From UBA6182 sp964479585 (GTDB lineage Bacteria; Bacillota_I; Bacilli_A; Erysipelotrichales; Erysipelotrichaceae), in the NCBI GenBank assembly GCA_964479585.1, contig CAYZMP010000007.1:1-46124 (forward strand): a stretch of DNA of 46,124 nt, read 5' to 3'. Below are positions 33,633 to 42,844 of this stretch, piece after piece. Each line of letters begins with the position of its first letter. The stretch's first letter is position 1. The position numbers and the translations under genes were made by a program. The notes beneath the pieces were generated by a model. It saw nothing but the letters and a program-made list of their open reading frames with translations, ran no database searches and had not been told where the DNA came from.

Positions 33633-33665
33633 GACGTTTTTGCGTCTGTAAACTTAGGAGGGGCC

Positions 33666-36600
33666 ATGAAAAAGAATTACATAATTACCTTGCTTGCTAT
33701 TTTTATGCTTTTGCTTGATGTATTTTCACCAATTAGCAGCTTGATTTTTGTACAAGCAAATGAAAACAAGGAAATTGAGAACATATTCACACTTGAGTTT
33801 TTTAAAGTGGATGGCGTTGATGTTGAAGACAACCCGTTTATTGAGATTGAAGATGATACACAGGTGTCTCTTCGCTATAATTGGGAAATGAAAGATCATA
33901 CCGCAGTTGCGGGTGATTTTTCAAGAATAACAGTTCCAGAAGCATTTATTGCACTTAACGATTATTCAGGTAATTTAGTAGTTACTGTTAATGATGACCT
34001 GGTGAATGTAGGTACTTACACATTAAGCAAAGATACGAACTTGCTTGAATTTGTGTATAATGAAAACATTGAAGACTTAGATGTTGAGTTAGGGTTTGTT
34101 GAGTTTGAGTTTGACTTGAATTTGGAATATTTCTCACAAAATGTTCGTCAAGTAATTTCTTTTAACGATTCAGTAAATAAAGAAATTAGTGTTGTCGTTA
34201 AACCTACCAACACATCAAAAACAATAGATAAGGTTGGTGTACCTGACTCCTATTTGGATGCAAATACGATTGTTTGGACTGTAGATATATATAATAATAG
34301 CCAGCTTCCTAGAAATGGGTTTATTCGTGATGCATTTGATGCTGGATTAAATCTTGATATTAATAGTTTTGTTTTGATTCCATTTACTTTAGGCTTGGAT
34401 GGTAGCGTGCATGTATTAGATGATCAACAACAATCGCTTACTAGTGATGCTGTTGTAGTTGGAAATTCAGATTTTACGGTAACAATTCCTGAGATCCTAG
34501 CATATTCGGGGTATCGTTTGGTATATGATACAACATTTAATGACTTCGAAAAACTGGTTTTTGAAAATACAGCTGAGTACGTGTTTGGCGAAGAACCAGC
34601 GTTAGTTGCAACAGCAACCGTAAGTGGTTTAACAAGAAGTAATGTTGTTGAAAAAAGAGCAATAGAGATTGATGAACATGAAATTCAGTGGATTATTGAC
34701 ATTAACAAATCCAACATGAATCTATCTAATGCAAGTGTGTTAGACACGATGGATGAAATGCTTAGTATTGTTAGTGATTCAATCACTGTTGTTGAATTAA
34801 ATCTTGTTGGTGGAGTTTGGCAGCCAGGGGATAGTTATGGTGCTTCAAACTGGTCTTATACCATTGACAACCAAAATGTGTCATTTAGTCTTGGCAATAT
34901 TGGAGAAAAGGCGTATCGTATTTCTTATAACACAAAAATCGAATACACAGGTAATTATGTAGCTGTAAATGAATTTGAAAACAACGCAATTCTAAAAAAT
35001 GAGGAAGTACCTATTGGTGGTGGTGTAGATAGAGTTTCAATCACACGTTCACCTTTGCTATCAAAAACCAGTGTATCAAATGTCACGTTTGATAATAAAA
35101 CACTAACATGGACTATCAAAGTTAATGAAGCAAAACATCCTTTGGGAAGTGTAGTTGTATCGGATGAATTACCTTCAGGTGTGTCTTTGGTTGAAGGTTC
35201 CATAGTTATAAAAAATGAAGCAGGTGATGATGTTACTGGTGACTTTAATAGTGGAATAACATCGACACCATCATCATTTTCGATTGATTTAGGTAACATA
35301 AACACTCAAACATATACCATTACTTACAACACGGAAATTACTGACTTCACAATTAATAGCTTTGTTAATAACGCATCGATGACTGGTGTTGGAATTGTTG
35401 GAACAGTTTCGACCGATTCTTCAACAAGTCCAGTTTCCAATTCATTTAGCAAATCACATAGATCAACCAATTATAGTGATAAGACAATGAGTTGGAGATT
35501 GGTTGTTAGACCTACAAGAGAAGCAATTCGAGACCTTACAATTATTGACACTTATCCAAACAAAGGGCTGACTTTAGTTGAAAATAGTGTACTAGTTACA
35601 CTTGCAGGAGCTACTTTGGTCAAGGATACAGATTACACAATTAGTTATATTGATGGTTCAATAGATTTTAAAGATGGATTTAAGATAGTATTTACTAGTG
35701 GTTCTTACAACAATATCATTCAAATTGATTATAAAACCTCTTTCGATCCTGATTTTGAAAATGGAATTGATGAAAACATTACAACAAACAGAGTCTATAA
35801 AAACAAAGCACAGTTTGTTGGAACAACTGTAAATAATAATGCCTTTGATGAACCTAGAGAAGCACAAACCACACTTATTGAAGCAGCTTGGTTTAGTGGT
35901 AAAAAAGAGGGTCGACTTGTACATAAGAATAATCAAGATACACTAATAAATGGGTGGGTTAGTGGATTTGATAGATTGATTGAGTGGGTAGTATATACCA
36001 ACTATTTAGAACAAACCCTTGAAGGACCTGTTGTGATTTCTGACACATTGGGTTACGTTGGTGAAATTGATAGTGAATCTGTACAATTGTTTGAATACAC
36101 TGTCAAAACAAATGGGACAACAGTGTTATCACAAACAGCGATTGATAGTAGTTTGTATGCTATTGTTGTGGATGGAGATTCGATGACAATCACCTTTGCA
36201 GAAGGTTACAATCAACGAGTTGCGGTAGTTTTTTTAACGACGGTAGACAGTCTTTCAAGAGTAAACTACACCAACAATGCATCAGTCACTATTGATACTA
36301 GTGAACCACTTGACTATTCAGCAACAGTTACTTATCAAGAGTATAATGATTTCTTGAGTAAAGAAGAAGTTTTTGAAAGAGCGGACAGCAATGCATTTGT
36401 TGATGAAGAAATAGAGTGGGAAATCACTTTGAATGAAAGTCTATCCATTATAAACAATGCAATTTTAGTTGATACAATTAGTACTGGCATGGTACTTATA
36501 GAAGATAGTGTTGAAGTGTTTGAATTGATTAATGGCGTAGAAACAGAAGTTGTATCTTTGAATAATTATGAAGTTACTATTGATAACAATTTATTAGAAG

Positions 36601-39600
36601 CTAATGTAGCAACAGTATTAACAATTAAATTTGATGAAACATATGAGATGAACACTGCTCATGTAATTCGATACAAAACCGTTGTCGTTACAAATACAGG
36701 TAAGATAAGTAACTCTGCCTCGTTTAATGGTGATGTGATTCAAGAAACTACGGTTGAAAGTGAAGAATTAACCGCAAATCAATTATCTTTCTCTGGTGGC
36801 ATAGCAAACACAAGACTTGGTAGTTTAATTATTAATAAAGAGGATAGTGTTACTGATCAAGCTCTCAATGCTACCTTTGAGTTATTTTACGAAATCAATG
36901 ATGAAGAGCGAATCGTTGGAGAGGGAGAGTTTGATGTAAATGGAATGTTACGAATTGATAACTTATCCTATCGTACTTATAAACTACGTGAAAAAACTAC
37001 AGAGACTGGGTATGTTTTATTAAAAGAACCAATAGAAATTGTCCTAGATAGTACAACTGTGAATGATAGCAGAGAAATAAATATAACTGTTAAAAACGTT
37101 CAAACGCTTGTATTAGAAAAAAAGGGTGAAGTATTAGGTGAAAAAACAAAGTATGACACTGTTGGAGATATTATTAGATACACCATTACAACAACCAACA
37201 CAGGCGAAGAAGATTTGAGTAATGTAGAAATTATTGATGAGATGATTAACGAGTTTGTGGATGGTACTTTTGACATTAAGGTGTTTGATTTTGCAGGTAA
37301 TGCAACAACTTCATCACTTGTTAATGGACAAATCGTGTTAAAACCAGGAGATTATGTAGTTTTAGAAGGTAATTATGCCGTTACTCAAGAAGATATTGAT
37401 GCTGGTGCAGTTCTAAACAAAGCCAATGCAAAAGCAACTTATCGAGATAACTTACCTATTGAATCAGAAGAAGATGAAGTTGTTGTGGAAGCAGAACAAA
37501 GACCGTCCATAGAAATTGTTAAAACTACTACAACCGAAGAAGTATTTGATAAAGTAGGCGATATAATCAGCTATACATTTACAGTCACAAATACTGGCAA
37601 TGTAACACTAACTAATGTGTTAATCACAGATGAGTTAGTAAATGACTTACAATACCTAACCATTAATGGAGTTGCTTATGCAGGAGGACTAATTACCTTA
37701 GGACCATCAGATGTATTGGTTGCTCAAGCAACGTATGCAGTACAACAAAAGGACATCGATGCAGGTGAAGTGTTAAACATTGCTTCTGTAAAAGGCATTG
37801 ATCCAAATGGACAAGATGTTGTAGATAGTGATAATGAAGATGTGACAGGCTCACAGCAACCATCGATTGAAATTGTCAAAAATGTTAAAAATGAGAATAA
37901 ATTTACGAGTGCATCAGAAATTATTGAGTATGAGTTTATAGTAACTAACACAGGAAATGTTACGTTACGCAATGTTGTAATTACCGATGACTTAATTGAG
38001 AATGTTGAGTATGTGACAATTAATAATGTTGTTGTAGATGATCAAGACAACATTGTATTGCGACCAAATGATATATTGATAGCTAGAGCATTTTATGCAG
38101 TTACTCAACAAGATATGAATGCATTAAAAATAGTAAACACAGCTTCAGTTAAAGGAACACCACCAAGTGGAGAAGATGTTGAGGATGAAGATGAAGCCAT
38201 TATTGAGGGTGAATCTAATCCAAGCATCAGCGTTGTAAAAGAAGCAGTTATACATGATATTAACGGAATAAAAACAAGTGAAGATAGTGATGTTAACTAT
38301 GCGTCTCTTGATGAGTGGGTTGTGTATACCATTGTTGCTACTAATAGTGGGAATATTACATTACACAATGTTGAAATCGTTGATGATCGTGATGATTTAA
38401 TTGATGTAAGCTATGTTGTAAAAGATGAACAAGATAATATTATCGAAACAGATGTTGTTAATGGTCAAGTGTCACTCGATCCTAATCATTCTTTAGTTAT
38501 GGTTGCGAGGTTAAACATAACACAACAGCATATTGATGATGGTGTAATTGAAAACAATGCATCTGGTATAGGATATCCACAAGATCCAAATAATCCAGAA
38601 AGTCAACCTGAAGATCCTGTAGAAGATGACGATGAAGCCAATGTGGTTGCTGATCAAAATTCATCATTAACGCTTAAAAAAGAGGTAGTTAATCAATCGC
38701 CTTATACACAAGTTGGTGATCTTATTGAATATCGATTTGTTGTTGAAAATACTGGCAACACAACACTTAGAAATGTGAGAATAATTGATGAATTACTTGA
38801 TGATCTTGTGTATGTATCCATTAATGGAGAAAACATAGTAGATACAAGTTTACCAGTTAACTTAAAGCCAAAGGATGTTCTTTATGCTATTGGTGAGTAT
38901 AGGGTGAGACAAAAAGATGTCAATGCTCAAATAATTGAAAACGATGCTCAAGCAATTGGTACTACACCAAATGATGAGCAAGTGAAAGATGATGATCAAG
39001 CAACTATCTTAGGAGAATACAATCCTTCAATAAGTTTAAGTAAAGAAGTAACGATTTATACAAAAGAAGATGTGATAAAACAAAACCAAAGTGCTGTTGA
39101 ACACATTTCAGAATATTTAATGTATGAGGTGATTAGTACTAACACAGGTAATATAACGCTTCATAATGTTGGTATAGTGGATGAACTTGAAGGTTTATAC
39201 GATGTGAGCTTTGTGGTTGTTGGTGAAGATAATGAAGTAATCGATGCTAATACAATAAACAATGAAGTTATTTTGCAGCCAAATCAATCACTTATTATGA
39301 GAGCGAAGCTTGATATAACACAAGATATATTAGATCAAGGGTTTATCGACAACCAAGCTTTCACTAATGCAAATCCAGAAGATAAAGATAACCCTAATCA
39401 ACCAAGTGAAGAAATTGTAGAGGATGATGATCAAGAAAGTGTAGGCGTAAATCAGACAAGTGAAATTCGTATAGTTAAAGAAGTACTCAACACAAAAAAC
39501 TATTCCTTTAAAGGAGAAATCATCACGTATCAGTTTACCCTTACAAATACAGGCAATACAACGCTGAGTAATGTTATCTTAGAGGATGACATGATTGAAA

Positions 39601-40610
39601 GATTCACGTCAATTTCTCTTAATGGAAACGCTATAGCATATACGCAAGATGGATTTACATTACTTAGTGATGATGTACTAGTTATTGTTGGTACATACAC
39701 CGTAACTCAACAAGACATTGAAGAAGGAAGTATTGTAAACAATGCAAAGGTAACAGCAACCGATATAAATGATGAACCTTTAGAAGATGAAGATGAAGCA
39801 GTGATTGATGCTGATCAAAAGTATGATATATCACTGAATAAAAGCAATGTAGTGGTAAATGAACAAGGAGTCGAAGTTGATCAATTTAGTAATGAAAATG
39901 ATCAAATTCTGTATCGCATAGTAGTAACAAATAGTGGCAATATGATCAAGTATAATGTTGTCATTAACGATATTATGATGAATGATTTAGAAGATATACA
40001 GTATATTCATTATGACTTTAACAATGATGTAATTGCGACATATAGTAGTGAATCAATACAACCACTAAACTTAATGCCTAATGAAGTATTAGAACTAAAG
40101 GCTACCTACACCATTAAATCTTCTGATTTATCAAATGGTAACATTAGAAATGTTGCTTCAATCACTTATACCGATGAAGATGGAGAAATCCTTGGCGATA
40201 GTGATGATTTTACACAATCGTATGGATTGACAACCATTAATCTTTTAAAAGTAGATGAAAAAGATAAGTCAAAAGTACTTGAAGGTGCAGAGTTTGAATT
40301 AACCAATGTAAAAACTCAACAAACCTTTACGGTAGTAACCGATGCTAAAGGGCAAGCCACATTTAGTAATCTATTGTTTGGAGAGTATACTCTAAAAGAA
40401 ACGAAGTCTCCAAGTGGTTATGCATTAGCTGAGGAAGAGATGATTATTGTCATCGATAAAGAAAACAACACTTTAGTTGAGCTTACCATTACAAACAAAG
40501 AAACAATCGCAGATATGTCTGATTCAAGTTACTATGTATCTGCCGGGCTTCTATTATTGTTAGGAATGTTATTGTTGTTGATCTCAAAAGATAAAAAAGT
40601 TAAACAATAG
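33666..40610 (+). CDS. Giant modular surface protein (2,314 aa) with Ig/collagen-binding-like, SpaA and DUF11-type repeats
   Basis: Secreted, membrane-anchored protein. A signal peptide (about residues 1-32) precedes an adhesin-type Ig domain (about 33-180). Six collagen-binding-domain-like repeats follow (about 181-1045), recognisable by I.WT(I/V).VN, D.LP.G and I.Y.T. Next is a SpaA/Cna-B domain (about 1052-1142, with YKLREKTTETGYVL). Eight DUF11/DUF7507-type repeats start near residues 1147, 1279, 1399, 1519, 1666, 1787, 1932 and 2053, each with xNTGN(V/I/T)TL. A second SpaA domain (about 2188-2278; LLKVDEKD, YTLKETKSPSGYAL) leads to the C-terminal helix and tail KDKKVKQ. Lys and Glu positions in the SpaA domains suit internal isopeptide bonds. 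The anchor has IADMSDSSYY where LPxTGD would be expected. AGGAGGGG precedes the ATG. Likely a long fibrillar adhesin (inference). Confidence 0.9.
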   Translation: MKKNYIITLLAIFMLLLDVFSPISSLIFVQANENKEIENIFTLEFFKVDGVDVEDNPFIEIEDDTQVSLRYNWEMKDHTAVAGDFSRITVPEAFIALNDYSGNLVVTVNDDLVNVGTYTLSKDTNLLEFVYNENIEDLDVELGFVEFEFDLNLEYFSQNVRQVISFNDSVNKEISVVVKPTNTSKTIDKVGVPDSYLDANTIVWTVDIYNNSQLPRNGFIRDAFDAGLNLDINSFVLIPFTLGLDGSVHVLDDQQQSLTSDAVVVGNSDFTVTIPEILAYSGYRLVYDTTFNDFEKLVFENTAEYVFGEEPALVATATVSGLTRSNVVEKRAIEIDEHEIQWIIDINKSNMNLSNASVLDTMDEMLSIVSDSITVVELNLVGGVWQPGDSYGASNWSYTIDNQNVSFSLGNIGEKAYRISYNTKIEYTGNYVAVNEFENNAILKNEEVPIGGGVDRVSITRSPLLSKTSVSNVTFDNKTLTWTIKVNEAKHPLGSVVVSDELPSGVSLVEGSIVIKNEAGDDVTGDFNSGITSTPSSFSIDLGNINTQTYTITYNTEITDFTINSFVNNASMTGVGIVGTVSTDSSTSPVSNSFSKSHRSTNYSDKTMSWRLVVRPTREAIRDLTIIDTYPNKGLTLVENSVLVTLAGATLVKDTDYTISYIDGSIDFKDGFKIVFTSGSYNNIIQIDYKTSFDPDFENGIDENITTNRVYKNKAQFVGTTVNNNAFDEPREAQTTLIEAAWFSGKKEGRLVHKNNQDTLINGWVSGFDRLIEWVVYTNYLEQTLEGPVVISDTLGYVGEIDSESVQLFEYTVKTNGTTVLSQTAIDSSLYAIVVDGDSMTITFAEGYNQRVAVVFLTTVDSLSRVNYTNNASVTIDTSEPLDYSATVTYQEYNDFLSKEEVFERADSNAFVDEEIEWEITLNESLSIINNAILVDTISTGMVLIEDSVEVFELINGVETEVVSLNNYEVTIDNNLLEANVATVLTIKFDETYEMNTAHVIRYKTVVVTNTGKISNSASFNGDVIQETTVESEELTANQLSFSGGIANTRLGSLIINKEDSVTDQALNATFELFYEINDEERIVGEGEFDVNGMLRIDNLSYRTYKLREKTTETGYVLLKEPIEIVLDSTTVNDSREINITVKNVQTLVLEKKGEVLGEKTKYDTVGDIIRYTITTTNTGEEDLSNVEIIDEMINEFVDGTFDIKVFDFAGNATTSSLVNGQIVLKPGDYVVLEGNYAVTQEDIDAGAVLNKANAKATYRDNLPIESEEDEVVVEAEQRPSIEIVKTTTTEEVFDKVGDIISYTFTVTNTGNVTLTNVLITDELVNDLQYLTINGVAYAGGLITLGPSDVLVAQATYAVQQKDIDAGEVLNIASVKGIDPNGQDVVDSDNEDVTGSQQPSIEIVKNVKNENKFTSASEIIEYEFIVTNTGNVTLRNVVITDDLIENVEYVTINNVVVDDQDNIVLRPNDILIARAFYAVTQQDMNALKIVNTASVKGTPPSGEDVEDEDEAIIEGESNPSISVVKEAVIHDINGIKTSEDSDVNYASLDEWVVYTIVATNSGNITLHNVEIVDDRDDLIDVSYVVKDEQDNIIETDVVNGQVSLDPNHSLVMVARLNITQQHIDDGVIENNASGIGYPQDPNNPESQPEDPVEDDDEANVVADQNSSLTLKKEVVNQSPYTQVGDLIEYRFVVENTGNTTLRNVRIIDELLDDLVYVSINGENIVDTSLPVNLKPKDVLYAIGEYRVRQKDVNAQIIENDAQAIGTTPNDEQVKDDDQATILGEYNPSISLSKEVTIYTKEDVIKQNQSAVEHISEYLMYEVISTNTGNITLHNVGIVDELEGLYDVSFVVVGEDNEVIDANTINNEVILQPNQSLIMRAKLDITQDILDQGFIDNQAFTNANPEDKDNPNQPSEEIVEDDDQESVGVNQTSEIRIVKEVLNTKNYSFKGEIITYQFTLTNTGNTTLSNVILEDDMIERFTSISLNGNAIAYTQDGFTLLSDDVLVIVGTYTVTQQDIEEGSIVNNAKVTATDINDEPLEDEDEAVIDADQKYDISLNKSNVVVNEQGVEVDQFSNENDQILYRIVVTNSGNMIKYNVVINDIMMNDLEDIQYIHYDFNNDVIATYSSESIQPLNLMPNEVLELKATYTIKSSDLSNGNIRNVASITYTDEDGEILGDSDDFTQSYGLTTINLLKVDEKDKSKVLEGAEFELTNVKTQQTFTVVTDAKGQATFSNLLFGEYTLKETKSPSGYALAEEEMIIVIDKENNTLVELTITNKETIADMSDSSYYVSAGLLLLLGMLLLLISKDKKVKQ
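37105..40226 (+). repeat. Eight DUF11-type repeats with short/long alternation
   Basis: Coding repeats of about 132, 120, 120, 147, 121, 145, 121 and 135 codons. From repeat 3 on, short and long units alternate. The long ones (4, 6, 8) share a longer N-terminal insertion, TNSGNI(T/M) or TNTGNITLHNV, and a two-strand extension. Each ends in an acidic linker such as EDEDEAIIEGE. Confidence 0.8.
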
Positions 40611-40617
40611 TAATCAG

Positions 40618-40645
40618 ACTGGCCTCCTAGTGAGGCTAGTTTTTT
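40618..40645 (+). terminator. Terminator of the giant surface-protein gene
   Basis: ACTGGCCTC and GAGGCTAGT pair with one mismatch over a 5-base loop, then TTTTT. Confidence 0.8.
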
Positions 40646-40705
40646 GTATAGTAAATCAAACTGTAAAGTGGTAGAATAGTACATGTTATTTAGAAATGTG
40701 GGTGG

Positions 40706-42037
40706 ATGATGCAAACACAAAAACAAGGTGTACTTACATTAGCTTGGCCAATCTTTATCGAAATCGCACTTTTTATGTTGATGGGAAACATCGATATTTT
40801 AATGCTAGGACGATTTGATGAGTTAGCAGTAGGTGCTGTTGGTAATGCAAACCAGTTGTTTCAAATTATTGGTTTACTGTTTACGATCATAACATCAGCG
40901 GTTGGTATTTTGATTGCACAAAGCATGGGTGCAAAAAAAGAGAAGGACATACCTTTAATTGTGTCTATTGCTTTTTATGGTAACCTTGTTTTTTCTGTGT
41001 TGTTATCGATTGCTTTGTTGGTTTTTGGTGAGAATATTCTATCTTTAATAAATGTACCTGCATCCATTGCTAGTTATGCATTTGCATACATGAGCATCGT
41101 TGGTGGATTTTTATTTGTTCATGCATTAGGGTTAACGCTTACGACGACGATACGTACACTTGGACGACCTAAGGTAGTCATGATGGTTTCCTTGTTTGTG
41201 AATGTTATTAATGTAGTAGGAAACTATGCATTTTTATTTGGACCATTCAATATACCTATACTAGGAGTTAGTGGTGTTGCAATGTCAACGGCATTTTCAA
41301 GAGTACTAGGGTTTGTTATTTATTATTGGTACGTATCAAAAGTATTGAATATTTCAATATCTTTAAAAGCTGTTTTAGCTTGGCCTAAAGAAATGATGAC
41401 TAAAATGATTAAAATTGGTGTTCCAACAGCATTAGAACCACTATCTTATCAATTAGGACAAGTTGTTATTTTCTCTATGATTAATTTGTTTGGTGTTGTC
41501 GTTATTAACACACGAATATATGTTCAAGTCTTAGCTTGGTTTGTTTACTTAGCCGTTATTGCTATATCACAAGCACTACTTATTGTGGTTGGTAGATTTG
41601 TTGGTGCTAGTCGCTTTGATGAAGCTAAGAAGGTAGTTATTAAGTATTTAGGTCTATCAAGTATAATTGCACTAAGTATGTCACTATTTTTAGTAGTCTT
41701 TGGTCCTACAGTTTTAACACTATTTACAACTGATCCTAGAGTCATTGCGCTAGCTAGCACTATTTTTATTATTGATATCTTTGTCGAGCAAGGAAGAGTA
41801 TTAAACATCGTGTTAGTTAACTCCATGAAAGGAGCAGGGGATGTGTATTTCTCTGCTGTAATGGGAATGGTAATGGTGTGGTTAGTTTCTGTTAGTTTAG
41901 CTTATATTCTTGGTGTAGTACTTGGATATGGGTTAGTTGGAATTTGGATTGGGTTTGCGGCTGATGAGATTATTAGAGGACTGATATTACTTGTTCGTTG
42001 GCATTCTAATAAATGGCAAAAATACAAATGGGTATAA
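40706..42037 (+). CDS. MATE-family multidrug/Na+ efflux transporter
   Basis: Twelve-helix inner-membrane exporter of 443 residues, the standard MATE length. Family patterns include MLGRFDELAVGAVGNANQ near residue 32 and IGVPTALEPLSYQLGQ near residue 235 at the start of the second half, mirroring LAWPIFIEIALFML at residue 12 in the first. Substrate unknown; this group uses H+ or Na+ gradients. Start choice between ATG 40706 and 40709 is uncertain because only a weak GGTGG precedes them. Monocistronic. Confidence 0.93.
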   Translation: MMQTQKQGVLTLAWPIFIEIALFMLMGNIDILMLGRFDELAVGAVGNANQLFQIIGLLFTIITSAVGILIAQSMGAKKEKDIPLIVSIAFYGNLVFSVLLSIALLVFGENILSLINVPASIASYAFAYMSIVGGFLFVHALGLTLTTTIRTLGRPKVVMMVSLFVNVINVVGNYAFLFGPFNIPILGVSGVAMSTAFSRVLGFVIYYWYVSKVLNISISLKAVLAWPKEMMTKMIKIGVPTALEPLSYQLGQVVIFSMINLFGVVVINTRIYVQVLAWFVYLAVIAISQALLIVVGRFVGASRFDEAKKVVIKYLGLSSIIALSMSLFLVVFGPTVLTLFTTDPRVIALASTIFIIDIFVEQGRVLNIVLVNSMKGAGDVYFSAVMGMVMVWLVSVSLAYILGVVLGYGLVGIWIGFAADEIIRGLILLVRWHSNKWQKYKWV

Positions 42038-42062
42038 AAAAAGTCGCGTTTGCGACTTTTAG
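42036..42062. terminator. Bidirectional terminator between MATE and lipoprotein genes
   Basis: AAAAGTCGC pairs perfectly with GCGACTTTT over a 4-base loop; A-run and T-run on the two sides serve both converging genes. Confidence 0.85.
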
Positions 42063-42571
42063 TTTGTAAGTGCTTCGTGTAAGTTTGTCAATGCATTACC
42101 TAGATTTTCAATTTGACTTTCAATGTTCTCATAAGCAGCAGTAACATCTTCATCAATAGCAGATGCATCTGAGATTAATGTCATATCTGCAGCGATATCA
42201 TTCCAAATCATTTCAATTTCTTCGATAAGTTCTTGATGATCCTCTAGTTGTTTTTCAAAGGATACACGTTCACGTCCATCAACAACACTTCCATTAGCTA
42301 ATGCAGTGATTTGTGTGTCGATGCGGAGACGACGAGTTTCAATTTCATACGTTGCATCTTGTACTTGAGCAAGTTCACTATCACTTAATTCTTCGGATGA
42401 CAGTAAATTTACCTTTTCTTGTGTATGACCCCAAATTTCATTAACTAGTGTAGCTTGATTTTCAACGGTTGTGTTTAACAATTCTATGTCTGAAGTGTTG
42501 TTAGTGCAGCCAGATAATGCGAAAATACTTACTAATAGCGATACAAAAAGTGCTTTTCTAAATCTATTCAT
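42059..42571 (-). CDS. Coiled-coil lipoprotein of unknown function
   Basis: A 170-residue exported lipoprotein. The signal MNRFRKALFVSLLVSIFALSGC ends in the lipobox ALSGC, with Cys22 as lipid anchor. The rest is almost wholly helical and acidic with heptad-like spacing, including TVENQATLVNEIW, EIETRRLRIDTQI and ENIESQIENLGNAL. No enzyme motif is seen and the family is not recognised. AGGAGG precedes the ATG. It is divergent from the peptidoglycan hydrolase gene, which may hint at a cell-envelope role (weak inference). Confidence 0.75.
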   Translation of the reverse strand: MNRFRKALFVSLLVSIFALSGCTNNTSDIELLNTTVENQATLVNEIWGHTQEKVNLLSSEELSDSELAQVQDATYEIETRRLRIDTQITALANGSVVDGRERVSFEKQLEDHQELIEEIEMIWNDIAADMTLISDASAIDEDVTAAYENIESQIENLGNALTNLHEALTN

Positions 42572-42727
42572 TATTCAATCCTCCTGATTCCATGGTTTAT
42601 TATATAGGACACATAAAACGTTGTAAATCCATTTTTTGTGAATCTTGTAACGAATTTTGTGCAACTTATTCAATTGTGGGAGAAAATGTGAAACTTTAGT
42701 GAATTTCAAAGTAATTTTCTATGATTG

Positions 42728-42756
42728 TTGAGCTATGCTTTTTCATCTGTTATAAT
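42728..42756 (+). promoter_or_regulatory. Promoter of the M23 peptidase gene
   Basis: TTGAGC (42728-42733), 17 bases, TATAAT (42751-42756). The leader is about 80 bases and contains a perfect Shine-Dalgarno-like GGAGGTGA (42800-42807) and a hairpin CCTTAAC/GTTAAGG (42812-42834) before the start codon. Nothing else is seen in 42572-42727. Confidence 0.75.
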
Positions 42757-42844
42757 GCAACAGTGAGTGTGGACAATCCATTCTTTATAAAGATACAGTG
42801 GAGGTGACCAACCTTAACGGATTACATGTTAAGGAAGAGAGCGT

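Noticed and set aside
37105..40226. CRISPR-like array
   Set aside because: The repetition is protein-coding (about 360-440 bp units) and degenerate at DNA level; no short identical repeats with spacers occur anywhere in the window.
42690..42844. ydaO-type c-di-AMP riboswitch before the wall hydrolase
   Set aside because: Such riboswitches often precede wall hydrolase genes, but none of the conserved sequence blocks could be found and the leader is too short.
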